From positions 62,001 to 126,000 of the forward strand of contig CAJQUW010005783.1 in assembly GCA_907163375.1 (NCBI GenBank): DNA of 64,000 nt, given 5' to 3'. The notes below the pieces were generated by a model. The model saw only the letters and a program-made list of their open reading frames with translations. It was not told the DNA's origin and searched no databases. The DNA comes from Prostheceraeus crozeri. Taxonomy: Eukaryota; Platyhelminthes; Polycladida; Euryleptidae. Shown here in pieces: positions 21,399 through 32,411 of the stretch. Position numbers and translations under genes: made by a program. Positions within the stretch are counted from its first letter, which is position 1; every line of letters begins with the position of its first letter.

Positions 21399-21890
21399 TT
21401 AAATTTTTATAAATTTAGGGAGGACCCTATTTTCATTTTGCAGTTTGTCCATATTTATTTCATTTACATTTTCATTTTTACGTATGATATCGGGTGCTGA
21501 GCGAAGCGGTGCGCCGGATATCATGGCCTCTACTACTGCCATGAACCGCAATTTTGTAATATATCGCTTAAGTAACTTTCGTTGTTGTGATGATAATTTC
21601 TTTGTCCTCAAACTTCTCACATGAGAAACAATTTCTCGAATAAATTTGTCATTAGCATGTCGTGCAGCATTATATCGCTGATTTCCTTTCATTCGTTGAA
21701 GAGCTCGAATGGCTCCAGAAAATTTTGAAGACTTTCGACTTTTACGTCTCGCCATTTTTCTCTTTCCCATTGTCACAACTTGAGTTTTCCATATTTGTAT
21801 AGGTACTAACTTTTATGGCAGAAATGACACTCAAAATGAGCTATATCACAGTGTCTGCATTGACAAAATTGAATACAGGATTAAATGAGA
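21399..21890 (-). pseudogene. Fragment of a copy-C-type Polinton: basic protein and RING-like tail
   Basis: The minus-strand frame at 21399-21776 (125 codons) begins with a run of basic residues (KRKMARRKSRKSSKFSGAIRALQRMKGNQRYNAARHANDKF). It is clearly homologous over about 80 residues to the basic pX-like protein of copy C at 41973-42338. Immediately upstream (21780-21890) lie the remains of a Cys/His-rich segment (FCQCRHCDIAHFECHFC) matching the end of the RING-like protein of copy C at 42357-42719. Gene order is therefore conserved. The fragment proves a second, diverged member of that lineage in this window. Fossil, only a small part present. Confidence 0.75.
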
Positions 21891-23604
21891 GTATATATAG
21901 GCCTACATGCAATTAAAGCAATTGATTATTAACATGTATAGGCAAGTGAGTGCCAAAATGCGCACCGTAGGGGAGGGTGGGGCAGCATTGAACATGTTTT
22001 TGAACTTTTCCCGACAGTTTGAATACACTAAATCAAATGAGCCAAAATCAAACTCATGGAAAGTTGAGGGCATACTAATCTCAGTTGTTGGAAGTTTCTG
22101 TGACATTTGATCTCTTCACAATTTGAATTTTAGAATTTCTACCAAAGTGGTTCATATGTGGGGCACATCCCGGTGGAAAATTCCACGTGGATTCGACTTC
22201 AGAATTTTATATCGATTCTACGCATTACTTTGACCCGGCTCTCCACGTGGATTCGACGTGGATTGATACCCATGAAATCGACATCAAATCCACCTGATAT
22301 CCACGTGGAAACTGTACCTATATCATCCACGTGGAAACATAATGAGTTTACGTAAAAACAAATTTTTGTCGATCGCTTCACGAATTCACGGCTTCAATAC
22401 AAAGGATATTCAAAGCAAGTCGGCAAAACTTTGTTTTTACTGAAACAAATTCACAATGAAGCCATTACACCTGCATATAGCCATAAGGTGGTCATGTGGA
22501 CACAGTTTGATATTTTTTCTCTGAGCTATGCGCAATGAATCAATCATTGAAAATGAAATTAAACTTATAGCTTGAAAATTACCCAAAAATAATTATTGAC
22601 ATGTACTCTTATTAGATTACACGAATTTTGACACATTTTTTATAAGCTTATTTTTCCGTGAAGTAAAATATTTTGCAAATGACTTTCTTTATAGTCAAAC
22701 CAAACTTTTGAAAAAAAATGGTTTCTGTGCGTAATTATTCATGTTTTCCAGCAGTACGTTACTTTGCAGTCATCTTGTTCATATTGCATAGTTAATTGTA
22801 AGCAACATTCGAGCTTCATGGATTTTGAAGTGTTCGAAATTATTTTTTTGAAATTGGGTTGATATGGACATGTATGATACATGTTTCTTATTTTCATCAA
22901 ACAGCTATGTATTGCAATTTGCCAATGCAAATTTGGACCAGATTTGATGACAGTGAACGTGGAAAGATTTGAAATGAAACCCTTAATAAACTAAATAAGG
23001 GAGAAATTGAATAAAAATTGATTCATATGCACAATTTTGGTTATTAAAATTGTGCTTTTAATTGGCCTTCACGGAATTTACTTTCCCAAATAATTTCAAG
23101 AATATAGTCAAGTGATAAAAAAAATATTCACATACATATGACCGCACGCTGTTTTCTGCCATCAAGTTATGTTTTTGTGCATATAATGTGAGCGTATATG
23201 CTCCTGTTTTCCAATGTTCTTGGAAATAAACATTTTTGACTTTTGACTATATTGATATAATAATAATGTACGATAAATTTGACTGATGTCCACACTATTT
23301 TAAAATAGATTGATTATTTTCCGACAGAAATGATTGAGATCCATGAGCCATGACAGCGCATAGAATTACAACAGTTTTGATCAATATCATCAAATCAAAC
23401 TCATTTCTTATTGAAATCGAGTGAAAAATAAAGGTACTCAAAATTAACTGAAGTTTAGTCAGCGACAGGTGTCATAAAATCGCCATTTTCCAAACATTGA
23501 AAATATATTGAACACTTAAATATGTTGAACAATTATTCCAAGTCAATAGATTTATCAGCGTGACGTTTCGTTTGAATCTTTATTTCTTCCCATAGGAAAG
23601 ATTA
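21891..23604. other. Gene-free stretch
   Basis: No coding content with support. It contains the CACGTG cluster listed separately, the string TATAGGCCTACATGC at about 21897, and AT-rich DNA. Open frames here are short and without domains. Confidence 0.55.
22174..22340. repeat. Cluster of CCACGTGG palindromes
   Basis: Four CCACGTGG sites occur in about 165 bp, two followed by ATTCGAC on the plus strand and two preceded by AT and followed by AAAC. Related partial sites (CGACGTGGATTG, AATCCACCTG) lie between. The arrangement is roughly inverted, so this may be a small palindromic MITE. CACGTG is also the E-box core bound by bHLH factors, but no gene is next to it. Confidence 0.5.
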
Positions 23605-23607
23605 TTA

Positions 23608-26600
23608 AGGCCCGTTCAGACAGAGCACGGTTTGCGGCTATTTTCTGCCGAGGTAATTGGCTTCTCGAATTCTATCATTAAACTCAGTACAAAATCGCAG
23701 ATGGCGTTCCCACACGATACGGTTTGTCGCAGTTGAAATGGATCTGAGCCCAATTCAACTGCGGTTCTTTCATTTTAGAAAAAAAATTTGCTTCTGATTG
23801 TAAAATGAATAATGGCATCGCATTCGCCATAAAATTTCAATCTTTTCGAAGTCCATTTTGGTAATTTTGGTCAAGCATTGAGATAACTAGATCAAAGAAA
23901 TCATTTGATAACAAACCTCATGCTTTAAGTGTGCGGGGCGGCAGTTAACCAGACGGTTATTACCAAAGTCATTATTTCAGATTGTTCTCGATCTACCCAA
24001 CCGATTCATGTGATCTACACTGCAGATAAATCGTAGTGATATAATGAATCTGATGAGATTAATGACTTCTCAATTTCATAAATTTTTATTATCAGAGTGT
24101 CAAAATTCGCGTTCAAATTTAACAGAATGTGATTGGCATTTCAATTGCGCGACTTCTTTGTTCTGGACGGCGATCAACTCTCATAAATCATCTGTGTGTC
24201 ACGCCCACGCCGATGAGACATTCGCAGCTCGTGAATGTCAGCGATGAGACTGTTCGATGACCTTAGAAGACCGATCCCTTGTTTTTTTTGATGACGTCTC
24301 TGAAATCGGATGAAACCATGAAACAAATCAGTGCATAATGCGGTACATCTATTCTTTCCCCCCCCCCCACATTTTTCAAGTTTTCCAAAATCATCAAATT
24401 TCGCCAAAGTTAGTCACATTGGGTTTAGAATAGACTTGAATAGAATAGAATCTTTCACTGAGTGACAATACAACACCACTGAAAAGTCTTACTTGAACTC
24501 TGGGATGAAGGATTGGTCCCTTGGATACTCAGTTAGAATACAAGGTACAGCTGTGATCATGAACTTCGTGTGATTGTTGTCTACAGACAAATGACGAGCA
24601 GTTTTCTAATTCTGAGGCTGTGAATGTTCTACAAGTCAGATAAGAGGAGTTTTACACACTCAACGCTATGCCACGTTAGTGAGATCAAGTAGGAGCAAGA
24701 GAAGATCGTTGACGATGCAACACTTACGGGTGTCGACAACAGAAAAGTGTGGGGAGGGAAGAATAGAAGTACCCATAATGCTTTTCGTAGAATGCTATGC
24801 ACCCACATTCTTTTTTCTTTTTGATCTCCGTAGAATTAGTGACGAGTACAGTAAATTATACACCTCGCAGTCTGAGGAATTCATCATTAGTGATACAATA
24901 GAATGATTTAAGTAACATGGCAATTGAGATGATTTCATTGGTTAACCTAGACAGTGAAAGACTACAATCGGTCCATTTTCATTGAAATGGTGTATTTATC
25001 CAGCAATTTTGACAAATTTTATATTTTCAGAATGCTCGCAATATCGTCATTATGAATACATAACTTTTCATTAGATCTGATATATAGGGATTCCAAAATC
25101 CAGGAAAATCTTGATCCCGGGATTGAGTAGAATCGTAGACATCCTCTTATAAAGCACAGATACATGTAAATAGCATGGGATTGCGGCAAGGACTGCAATC
25201 CCGCGATTCCTTGGGTTTGCGCAAATCCGAAATCCCATCATTGATTGATTAATTTAGTCGTTATCTTGGTAGTACTAGCTTATGGATGCTTTAAGGCTTC
25301 GTTAGTGGAAACCGAAACGATTTTCGAATACTTTTCGATGTCTTTCTTTGAATTACTAATTTAATAATATTGTAGCCCATATATTACAGTTGTGTCAGCA
25401 TACTTGTATGTGTGACTGTATACTTACGTACTTTATGTTTATCTAATCATGCAGGGTAGAGATTCCACAGTCCCGGGAAATCTCGATCACATGATTCCGG
25501 GATTAAGTTGAACAGTAAATGTGCTATGACAAATCACATGTGTATATTAATAATATGGGATACCGGGATGTGAGAATAGCCATAAGTTGGAATTGCAGCA
25601 AGTCGGTTTACTTACAATATCGCAATCGACTTAAAATTTGTTCCGCTTTAAGCACTAATGGAAAACGACTTACAGCTACTAATAGAGTTACAGAAAACAG
25701 TTGCAAATTCATGATTATGGCACTTTCAATCTACAGTTTCCCGAGATTTGGGATTGGTATAGGGTGAAGACCCGGGATTAGAGCCTGCCTAAAACTCCCG
25801 GCTTTTCTTGATCCCGGGATTCGGAATCACAAGCTCTGACCCTTGATCGATATTGACAAAATGCAAGTATACCATTTGTAGCTCGAAGTAAAATGGCAAT
25901 CAAGATAATCATGATTCACGACTTTCAATGCATTTAACTAGCACATTGAGATATTCCAAAATCCCAAGCTCGGGATTGCGCGATTGAAGAACCTTTTACA
26001 TGCCTTTTTACTGTATAAGCTAAGCTATTGCTGTGAATAACAACTATGGTCAAATAGAAGTATTCTTCCTGAACAAATTAATCCCGAGATTGAGTTAAAC
26101 AGAGAATAATAATGTAAATAATATATACTGCAGTCTTGTGAGCAATTTGCCTCCTAAAGATCTCAATCCCGAGGATTAGTTTGATTCCTTATCCCGGTAT
26201 TGTGTAGGCCTACTTCGCCAGCGATGTTCATCTTCAAATTGGTCATGCTCTAAAATATTGTTGGCTTTGAGAAATGACAAGCTCAAATTTAAGTCTCGAC
26301 CTAATTCAAAAGTCTTATCAATGGATTATTAAAAACGTAACGTTGACGATTATAATGAAATGTGAAGAGCCTATAACTATCATGTGTGGATTTCTGGTAG
26401 CTTCACCTTCGCCAATCTGTCTTTCTTCAGACAGAATACAGCTATATTGTTAATTTCTCAATCCCGGGATTTTGACCCTCCAATCCCGGGATTTCGGGAT
26501 CCCAGGGATTCGAATCCCTACTGATATGCTTCTGAGGTGAAACGTGCTGTGATATTCAATCTCCCACTACAGTAGACACACCTCTTTTGAAGTTGACGAG

Positions 26601-26713
26601 AGGTATTTGCCGTCTCTAAAACCGTGCTCTGTCTGAACGACATACGGTTTCTTTTCAATAATGGAGGGGGCAAAAACCGCAAACAGCAAACTGTTCTCTG
26701 TCTGAACGGGCCT
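23608..26713. mobile_element. 3.1 kb non-autonomous DNA element with TIRs and TTA duplication
   Basis: The left end AGGCCCGTTCAGACAGAG (23608-23625) is repeated in inverse at 26696-26713, and TTA flanks both sides (23605-23607 and 26714-26716). The left end continues as CACGGTTTGCGG. An inverse copy of CGTTCAGACAGAGCACGGTTT also lies inside at about 26619-26640, so the right end is compound. A 3-bp TTA duplication suits PIF/Harbinger elements; TTAA-type families are an alternative because the left flank reads TTAA. The interior has no transposase and includes the CCCGGG-rich region listed separately. Confidence 0.7.
25085..26520. repeat. Dispersed AATCCCGGGATT-like palindromes
   Basis: At least ten degenerate copies of the palindrome AATCCCGGGATT occur, for example near 25116, 25480-25500, 25770, 25813, 25965-25978, 26083, 26165 and 26459-26515. 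The last has three in about 55 bp. They recur at irregular spacing inside the 3.1 kb element, and intervening DNA is not obviously repeated. Possibly decayed copies of a longer tandem unit. Confidence 0.6.
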
Positions 26714-26716
26714 TTA

Positions 26717-27231
26717 TACCCTAGCAGCCATGATCATCATTTTCAGATATAAATTGATTTTTACACACGATTTTTTTCAAGAGTATACGACCTTAAGATG
26801 ATCGTCAGTGACGACTGAGGAACACAACAGAAGTCACTATTGCTTTGGAATCATCATGAAAAAGTCACAGGTCAGTTTATGAACTTCTTGCGATATGAAG
26901 TGAGCACAAGTGACGACTTATCATTTCATTAAATCAAAATTCTTGTTAAGCAGTCCTACAGAATTGTTGTTGAATGATGTCGACATCAATTTATCTCAAA
27001 ATGGACCTAGCACACATGTATGTCACACACATGGGCATAATCACTAAATTGTCCAATTTGTGAGACACATTCCTTCCTGTCTATTGCAAGTGGTCATCAA
27101 AGAAAACACCGATCTGCGGGCTTCAACGCCGGCAGCGTCAATTAGGGAGAGTAGTACATCCACTGTTGCTCTCTAAATCTGTGGTCGGCTGACGTCATCC
27201 CTCCAGTGAGCGGATAGACGGTAGGGTTACT
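26717..27231. other. Gene-free stretch
   Basis: Between the 3.1 kb element and the 0.87 kb dispersed repeat. I see no open frame with a domain and no clear repeat. Confidence 0.5.
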
Positions 27232-28103
27232 AGTCACTTCGACCCCCTGACATTTCGACCCCATAAATTAAGTCATCTTGACCCCATAAAATGGGGTTAT
27301 CAAATCTACTCTTCTGTATAATGCGTTGGCTACATATATAGATAAATTGATGTGCTCTTTTCAATTTCCTGCCTATTAGCTGGCTGTCACAAGCTCCATC
27401 TGTCTGTTACATCGATTTTAACATCTATCAAAGATTTCAAATTCCGCGTGTTGTGGGTTATTTTTCCTAATGGATATTTCGGCCTTAATTTGCATTCATT
27501 AGTTAAAATATGGCTCATAGTGGTCCATTCTACCTATCTGAAGTGGATTCACTCAGTGATAATCAAGCACTGACGACCAATCCCTAATTCTTGGTCGAAT
27601 TACAGCATATTCGCGTAGGAGGGTCGAGGTTATTTTCCTTATTGAGAATCAGACCTCGACTTTGCGCTCAATCGAAATATCGTGACTGATTTGCCCAGAA
27701 TATGCCTGTTGCTTTCTTTGGAAAGAGATAAGAAACGCAGGAAAAGGAAAAGAACTCGAAAATCGCTAAGAACTGGGGTCGAAAGGAGTACATCGATGAG
27801 GTTATTGTCTACATAGGTTAATACGTGCAAAAATTGTACTCAACTTATGAATAAGCCATCCTGTAGCTATGTTATGCCTATTGGGAAGAAAAGTACTGAG
27901 GTGCCTTTGATGTACGGGCACTTTTGCATCTTGATATTTAAAAATTAATTTCAGCCATTTTTTCTTTAGATGCAATTGCAGCTTGTTTGAAATTGACTCT
28001 ATTTGAAGTTGCTACAGCTGATTTTAACTTGGTGGTATTTCCAAACTGATAAATGACGAATGCAACTTTAGCAACGCGTTGGCCATGCATTCAAAAGCGC
28101 CGT
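27232..28103 (+). repeat. 0.87 kb dispersed repeat, copy 1
   Basis: Nearly identical to the reverse complement of 51183-52056, with only scattered single-base differences by eye over long stretches. One end is marked by GTCA-TTCGACCCCCTGACATTTCGACC and two further GACCCCATAAA units; the other end fades at AAAAGCGC. No terminal inverted repeat and no convincing protein. A 63-codon frame (27639-27830, minus) is shared by both copies but looks like chance. Probably a recently mobile non-autonomous element of unknown class. Confidence 0.75.
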
Positions 28104-29401
28104 CTTCCTATTCGCTAATCGTCAAGTGGATGTTTTATCAGTAGTATACATCTTTTATGTTTGAAATTATTAAAGTTAAATTACACTATTTTGACAATCA
28201 CAGGTATCACATCCTGTTATTCTCTTGTATCATTCGGTCCACCACTGTCCGTTCATATTCTGCGCACCCACAATGCATTTCTAACTCATTCCATCATTTA
28301 ATTGGATCTCTCAGACAAATACATGGCAATCTATCTCTCCATATCAACGCGACTTTATAAAGTGCATGATAAGCCCAAGCAACTCCAGTTCGACATGCCT
28401 CACTATTTAATGACTTGACAACGCGAATGCGTGGCTAAGCGATTGAAGTCATAGAATCGGATCAGTCGATCATATTACTGCTTCTATCTGTTATAATACA
28501 TGATTATCCACCTCACTATGTGAGTGCGAGTCTTTAGAAGTGTCTATGAAGTGAGAGCATCCCGTTCGACATGCCTCACTATTTAATGACTTGACAACGC
28601 GAATGCGTGGCTAAGCGATTGAAGTCATAGAATCGGATCAGTCGATCATATTACTGCTTCTATCTGTTATAATGCATGATTATCTGCCTCTCCATGTGAG
28701 TGCAAGTCTTTAGAAGTGTCTACGAAGTCAAAGCATCCCGTTCGACATGCCTCACTATTTAATGACTTGACAACGCGAATGCGTGGCTAAGCGATTGAAG
28801 TCATAGAATCGGATCAGTCGATCATATTACTGCTTCTATCTGTTATAATGCATGATTATCTGCCTCTCCATGTGAGTGCAAGTCTTTAGAAGTGTCTACG
28901 AAGTCAAAGCATCCCGTTCGACATGCCTCACTATTTAATGACTTGACAACGCGAATGCGTGGCTAAGCGATTGAAGTCATAGAATCGGATCAGTCGATCA
29001 TATTACTGCTTCTATCTGTTATAATGCATGATTATCTGCCTCTCCATGTGAGTGCGACTCTTTAGAATTGTCTATGAAGTCAGAGCATCCCGTTCGACAT
29101 GCCTCACTATTTAATGACTTGACAACGCGAATGCGTGGCTAAAGCCTAGTTTCCATTAAGATTCGCTTGTTCGAACGGTTAAGCGAATTGTGCGTGCGCT
29201 TTGTATTCGCTCTAGGGAACTAAAATTCGCGCTACCGTAAAGCGGTGGCTGTATCGAGCAATCATGATTTCTAAGGACGCCGCCAAGCAAAGCGAATAGG
29301 GATTCCCAGAAGTAAAAAATAGAACATTGAATTATAGTGTTTGATGACTGGTGAGTATATCAGGTAAGGTAGTTTCTCAGAAAACACATAGTACGTGGCA
29401 G

Positions 29402-29833
29402 ATGGAGTGTGATCAGCGTTGCGCATTGGCGATTTTACTATACTACAAGCGATTAAAGAAGAAGAAATCAAGGAAGAGTCCACGGTTTTGGCTTCGTTCA
29501 ATATATCTACTGAGAAGTGAACGAAGTGAGTATAGATTATTTATCGAGATGCTAGATCACGACAGTGAAATGTTTTTCCTATATACTCGAATGAGTCAAA
29601 TGAAATATAGATACCTCCTTCAACTTTTCAGTCCTTTGATTTCTCATTGTGGGCCACGACAACCTATTACTCCAGGTGAAAGACTTGCCATGACTTTGAG
29701 ATTTTTGTCGACGGGAGACTCTCAACAGAGTATTTCGAACAGTTTCCGCGTTTCCCGATCATCTGTTTGCAGAATTATTGAAGAAAATATTATGAAACTT
29801 ATATACTTATATACAAGTCATAATGTTGACTAA
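29402..29833 (+). pseudogene. Harbinger transposase, N-terminal part only
   Basis: Roughly 143 codons from the ATG of MECDQRCALAILL. SEMFFLYTRMSQMKYRYLLQLFSPLI and the helix-turn-helix region ITPGERLAMTLRFLSTGDSQQSISNSFRVSRSSVCRIIEE are characteristic of HARBI1-like transposases. The frame ends at 29833, and the DDE nuclease domain (about 200 more residues in the family) is not found in 29834-30177, which is AT-rich. The loss is a C-terminal deletion or replacement. An upstream in-frame ATG at 29351 exists, but the later one fits the family better. Confidence 0.85.
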
Positions 29834-30177
29834 ATAAGCCATATAGTGCTTCCTGTTTATTTCTCGATAGGCTACCGCAGTTATGTAATTTTTATATTTT
29901 ACTTTCTTAAAAATTATTATTCATGTTTGATTAACAATATTTCAATAAACTTAAACCCGAAAAATCGAATAAAAACATGAAACGAATGTCTTTTAAGAAT
30001 GTATATTTTAATCAAATTACAATTGTATATTTAATTGTATATTTTCTCATAATTCATAAATATGATAACATAAAACTGAAATACTATCCCAAGACCTCAA
30101 TCGCAAACCAAGTCGCAATCTTACTATTAGCCTACTATTATTACGTAACACAATATCGATCACGTTATCCGTGAGAT

Positions 30178-30894
30178 TCAACCAAGAAGATTCAAGCAAT
30201 CACTAGAATATGCACAATTTGTACATGCTTGAACAATCTCGTATAAAGATTCACTTAATTTCATTCCAGCAAATGCTTGCTTATTTGGCGGGAGTCCTTT
30301 TAGTTCCGTAGCTACGGTTCGACCGAAACAATCATTCACATCTTGAGATTGAGGATTATGAATAGTTTTGATTGTATCCAGAATCTCTTCGTCGATTGAG
30401 TTCACTGTATTTCGCTTCTTCTTGATAGGTGGACCTGCAAAATGTTTTGTAGAAGGAGATTCCAACTCAATATTCGAATTTTCGTTGTCTTCGCTTTGTG
30501 ACATTGTTTCAATGGTGGCTTCTGGAACGATAATGTTTGAAAACGTTTTTCGAGGTCGAATCGTATCACTGAGAAAATCTAGAATATCGTAGTAAATCCA
30601 TTTTGACTGTGATGTAGCTGCACTACCGCTGGTAGTTTTGCTCAATTTCGTTCGTGATTTGACGTAAGTATCGCGTATATTTTTCCATTTTTTCTTCGCT
30701 TGATCGACTGGTACGTTCAATTTCTCAGCAATTTCTCTCCAGGAGTTATCTTTTGCAAAATTGTTCTTATAATCAGAATCAGATGGATCATACAAATGTG
30801 GCTTGTCCCGTACAAGCTCCACCAAAGTTTCTGTTTCTATTTGTTCTGCTTCGTTCTTCTCCATCAGCGCTCCGTATACCCCTCGATGATGCAT
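30178..30894 (-). CDS. MADF/Myb-like DNA-binding protein of Harbinger element
   Basis: Open frame of 238 codons, apparently whole. Residues about 20-110 form a MADF (Myb/SANT-like) domain: ETLVELVRDKPHLYD, then NSWREIAEKLNVPVDQAKKKWKNIRDTYVK, then SKWIYYDILDFL. The C-terminal part (about 190-235, VNDCFGRTVATELKGLPPNKQAFAGMKLSESLYEIV) looks like a BESS interaction motif, with a nuclear-localisation-like PPIKKKR between. PIF/Harbinger elements need such a second protein for nuclear import and DNA binding of the transposase. It converges with the transposase remnant. Family members are also often domesticated as host regulators, but its place between the TIRs argues for the element's own gene. 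Confidence 0.88.
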   Translation of the reverse strand: MHHRGVYGALMEKNEAEQIETETLVELVRDKPHLYDPSDSDYKNNFAKDNSWREIAEKLNVPVDQAKKKWKNIRDTYVKSRTKLSKTTSGSAATSQSKWIYYDILDFLSDTIRPRKTFSNIIVPEATIETMSQSEDNENSNIELESPSTKHFAGPPIKKKRNTVNSIDEEILDTIKTIHNPQSQDVNDCFGRTVATELKGLPPNKQAFAGMKLSESLYEIVQACTNCAYSSDCLNLLG

Positions 30895-32411
30895 TTAAAT
30901 GAATGAAAACACTGATGTGGGATTCCCTGAGGATTATTAATAGAAGACTGGTTGGATTCGACAGGCATCGTGACTCATTTTTCGCTTTGTTCGCTTCGCA
31001 AATGAAGATAGAAGCGACTTGCCACATTCATTGAAGCGGCGTCGCAGAAGGGAGAGGCGATAAAGCGAAGCGCGAATTCTAATGGAAATCTCTTTTTTTG
31101 ATACAAGGCGAAGCGAACGCGAAGCGAACGCGAAGCGAAAGGGAAAGCTGATGGCATGGAGTAATTGACCAATCAGCAACCTATTTGATAATTTCGTGTT
31201 AGTAAGCGAATTTAATGGAAACCGGCCTTAAGGGATTGAAGTCATAGAATCGGATCAGTCGATCATATTACTGCTTCTATCTGTTATAATGCATAATTAT
31301 CTGCCTCTCCATATGAGTGCGAGTCTTTAGAATTGTCTATGAAGTCAGAGCATCCCGTACGACATGCCTCACTATTTGCATCCTGTGTAACATATCAGGC
31401 CCTCCAAGAGTGGTGCAGTGCTACTGTTAGTTTGTTGCTGTGGAGTTTTGGCTAGATTGTTTTTACTGTTGGTCCCACTTCGCACCTATGGGCGCACTTA
31501 TTTGACAAAACTTTCGTATGATAAAATTATTGACAAATCTGTCTTTTTATGTGATTTCTACTCTTTAGAATTTTTTTTTAAAGTGCTGTTGACAAAGTGT
31601 GCTTACGAAGATTAACAGAGCACTGAGTTTCGTGTTTCAGGTTGATGAAATGAAAGTTGAGATTGCTGTTTCTGAAGAATTATTGAAGAGGATTATAAAA
31701 GATGGACCGACTGAGGTTTTGGTGGATCTCTTAAAGGACGCTGGAATTGAGTGTTCCCTTTCATTGAAAAGTCAGCATTTTAAGTCTCCCACCTCTCACA
31801 AGAAAGCGGGTGCTGCTTACCGGTGAGTTGCTGAACATTATTGCTAAGTCGATGAAATCTTTCCGTCGTAGGGAGCTTTCATTAAAATGTCATGGGCTGA
31901 CGAACAGGATTGAGCCATCCTGCTCCTGCATTGTCATAAAATGTCAACTTACCGTTTAGAACAGATAGTCTAGGATTTAATATGCTATAAACGCTGTTTC
32001 TCAACTTATGACTTAACACATTGCAGGGTGTACTTTCGCTGCCTTCAACCTGCGTGTTCTTGTGTGTGGAGTGGGCATCTTTTGGACTACCCAGCCAGCG
32101 ATCCAGTAAACATGGAATTTATCGGAAGAGGACAGATTGTTCATGATCCGGATTTCCAGTCAAGAAGGAAATCTACCAAGGCTGCAAGGGAGGCAGTTAA
32201 GCAGGCTTTGGATTCCGGTGTTGGGCCCACTGAGGCGTTTGAAAACTGCGCTCTGGTTCACGGGAAAGATGTTCCCACCTTAGCCAGCATCCGGAAAGCG
32301 CGTAATCCTGGATCCAGGACTGTGTCCACAGAGCTGCAATTACTTACCCTTCTCAAACGCACTTGCGAAAGTACAATGAATCCGGATACAACGATTCCTG
32401 GATATTTGCAG

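Larger units (their letters stand above)
29143..31228 (+). mobile_element. PIF/Harbinger DNA transposon inside the satellite
   Basis: A 2086-bp element flanked by TAA at 29140-29142 and 31229-31231, the PIF/Harbinger target duplication. Terminal inverted repeats are imperfect: AGCCTAGTTTCCATTAAG at the left against the complement of the right end, AGGCCGGTTTCCATTAAA. It carries a truncated Harbinger transposase on the plus strand and a converging MADF-domain gene on the minus strand, the usual two-gene content. Neighbouring satellite units show the empty site (GGCTAAGCGATTGAAG). The right end interior has repeated CGAAGCGAA units near 31100-31140. Defective because the catalytic part of the transposase is absent. 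Confidence 0.9.
28388..31378. repeat. 176-bp satellite array (interrupted by Harbinger)
   Basis: Units begin with GTTCGACATGCCTCACTATT at 28388, 28564, 28740, 28916 and 29092, giving an exact 176-bp period. The fifth unit is cut at 29142, resumes at 31232 after the Harbinger element, and a sixth begins at 31357 and ends near 31378. Units differ at only a few positions. A nucleosome-length period is typical of satellites. No genes are encoded. Confidence 0.93.

Noticed and set aside
24355-24372. C-run that might mark a Polinton end
   Set aside because: It stands alone without the CTGGAACG motif or any inverted partner; a simple homopolymer inside the 3.1 kb element.
27639-27830. 63-codon frame also found at 51456-51647
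   Set aside because: Shared only because the whole 0.87 kb repeat is duplicated; changes between copies alter residues freely and no domain is present.
28388-29142. Regularly spaced repeats that could suggest a CRISPR array
   Set aside because: The whole 176-bp unit repeats with no unique spacers, in a eukaryotic setting; it is a satellite.
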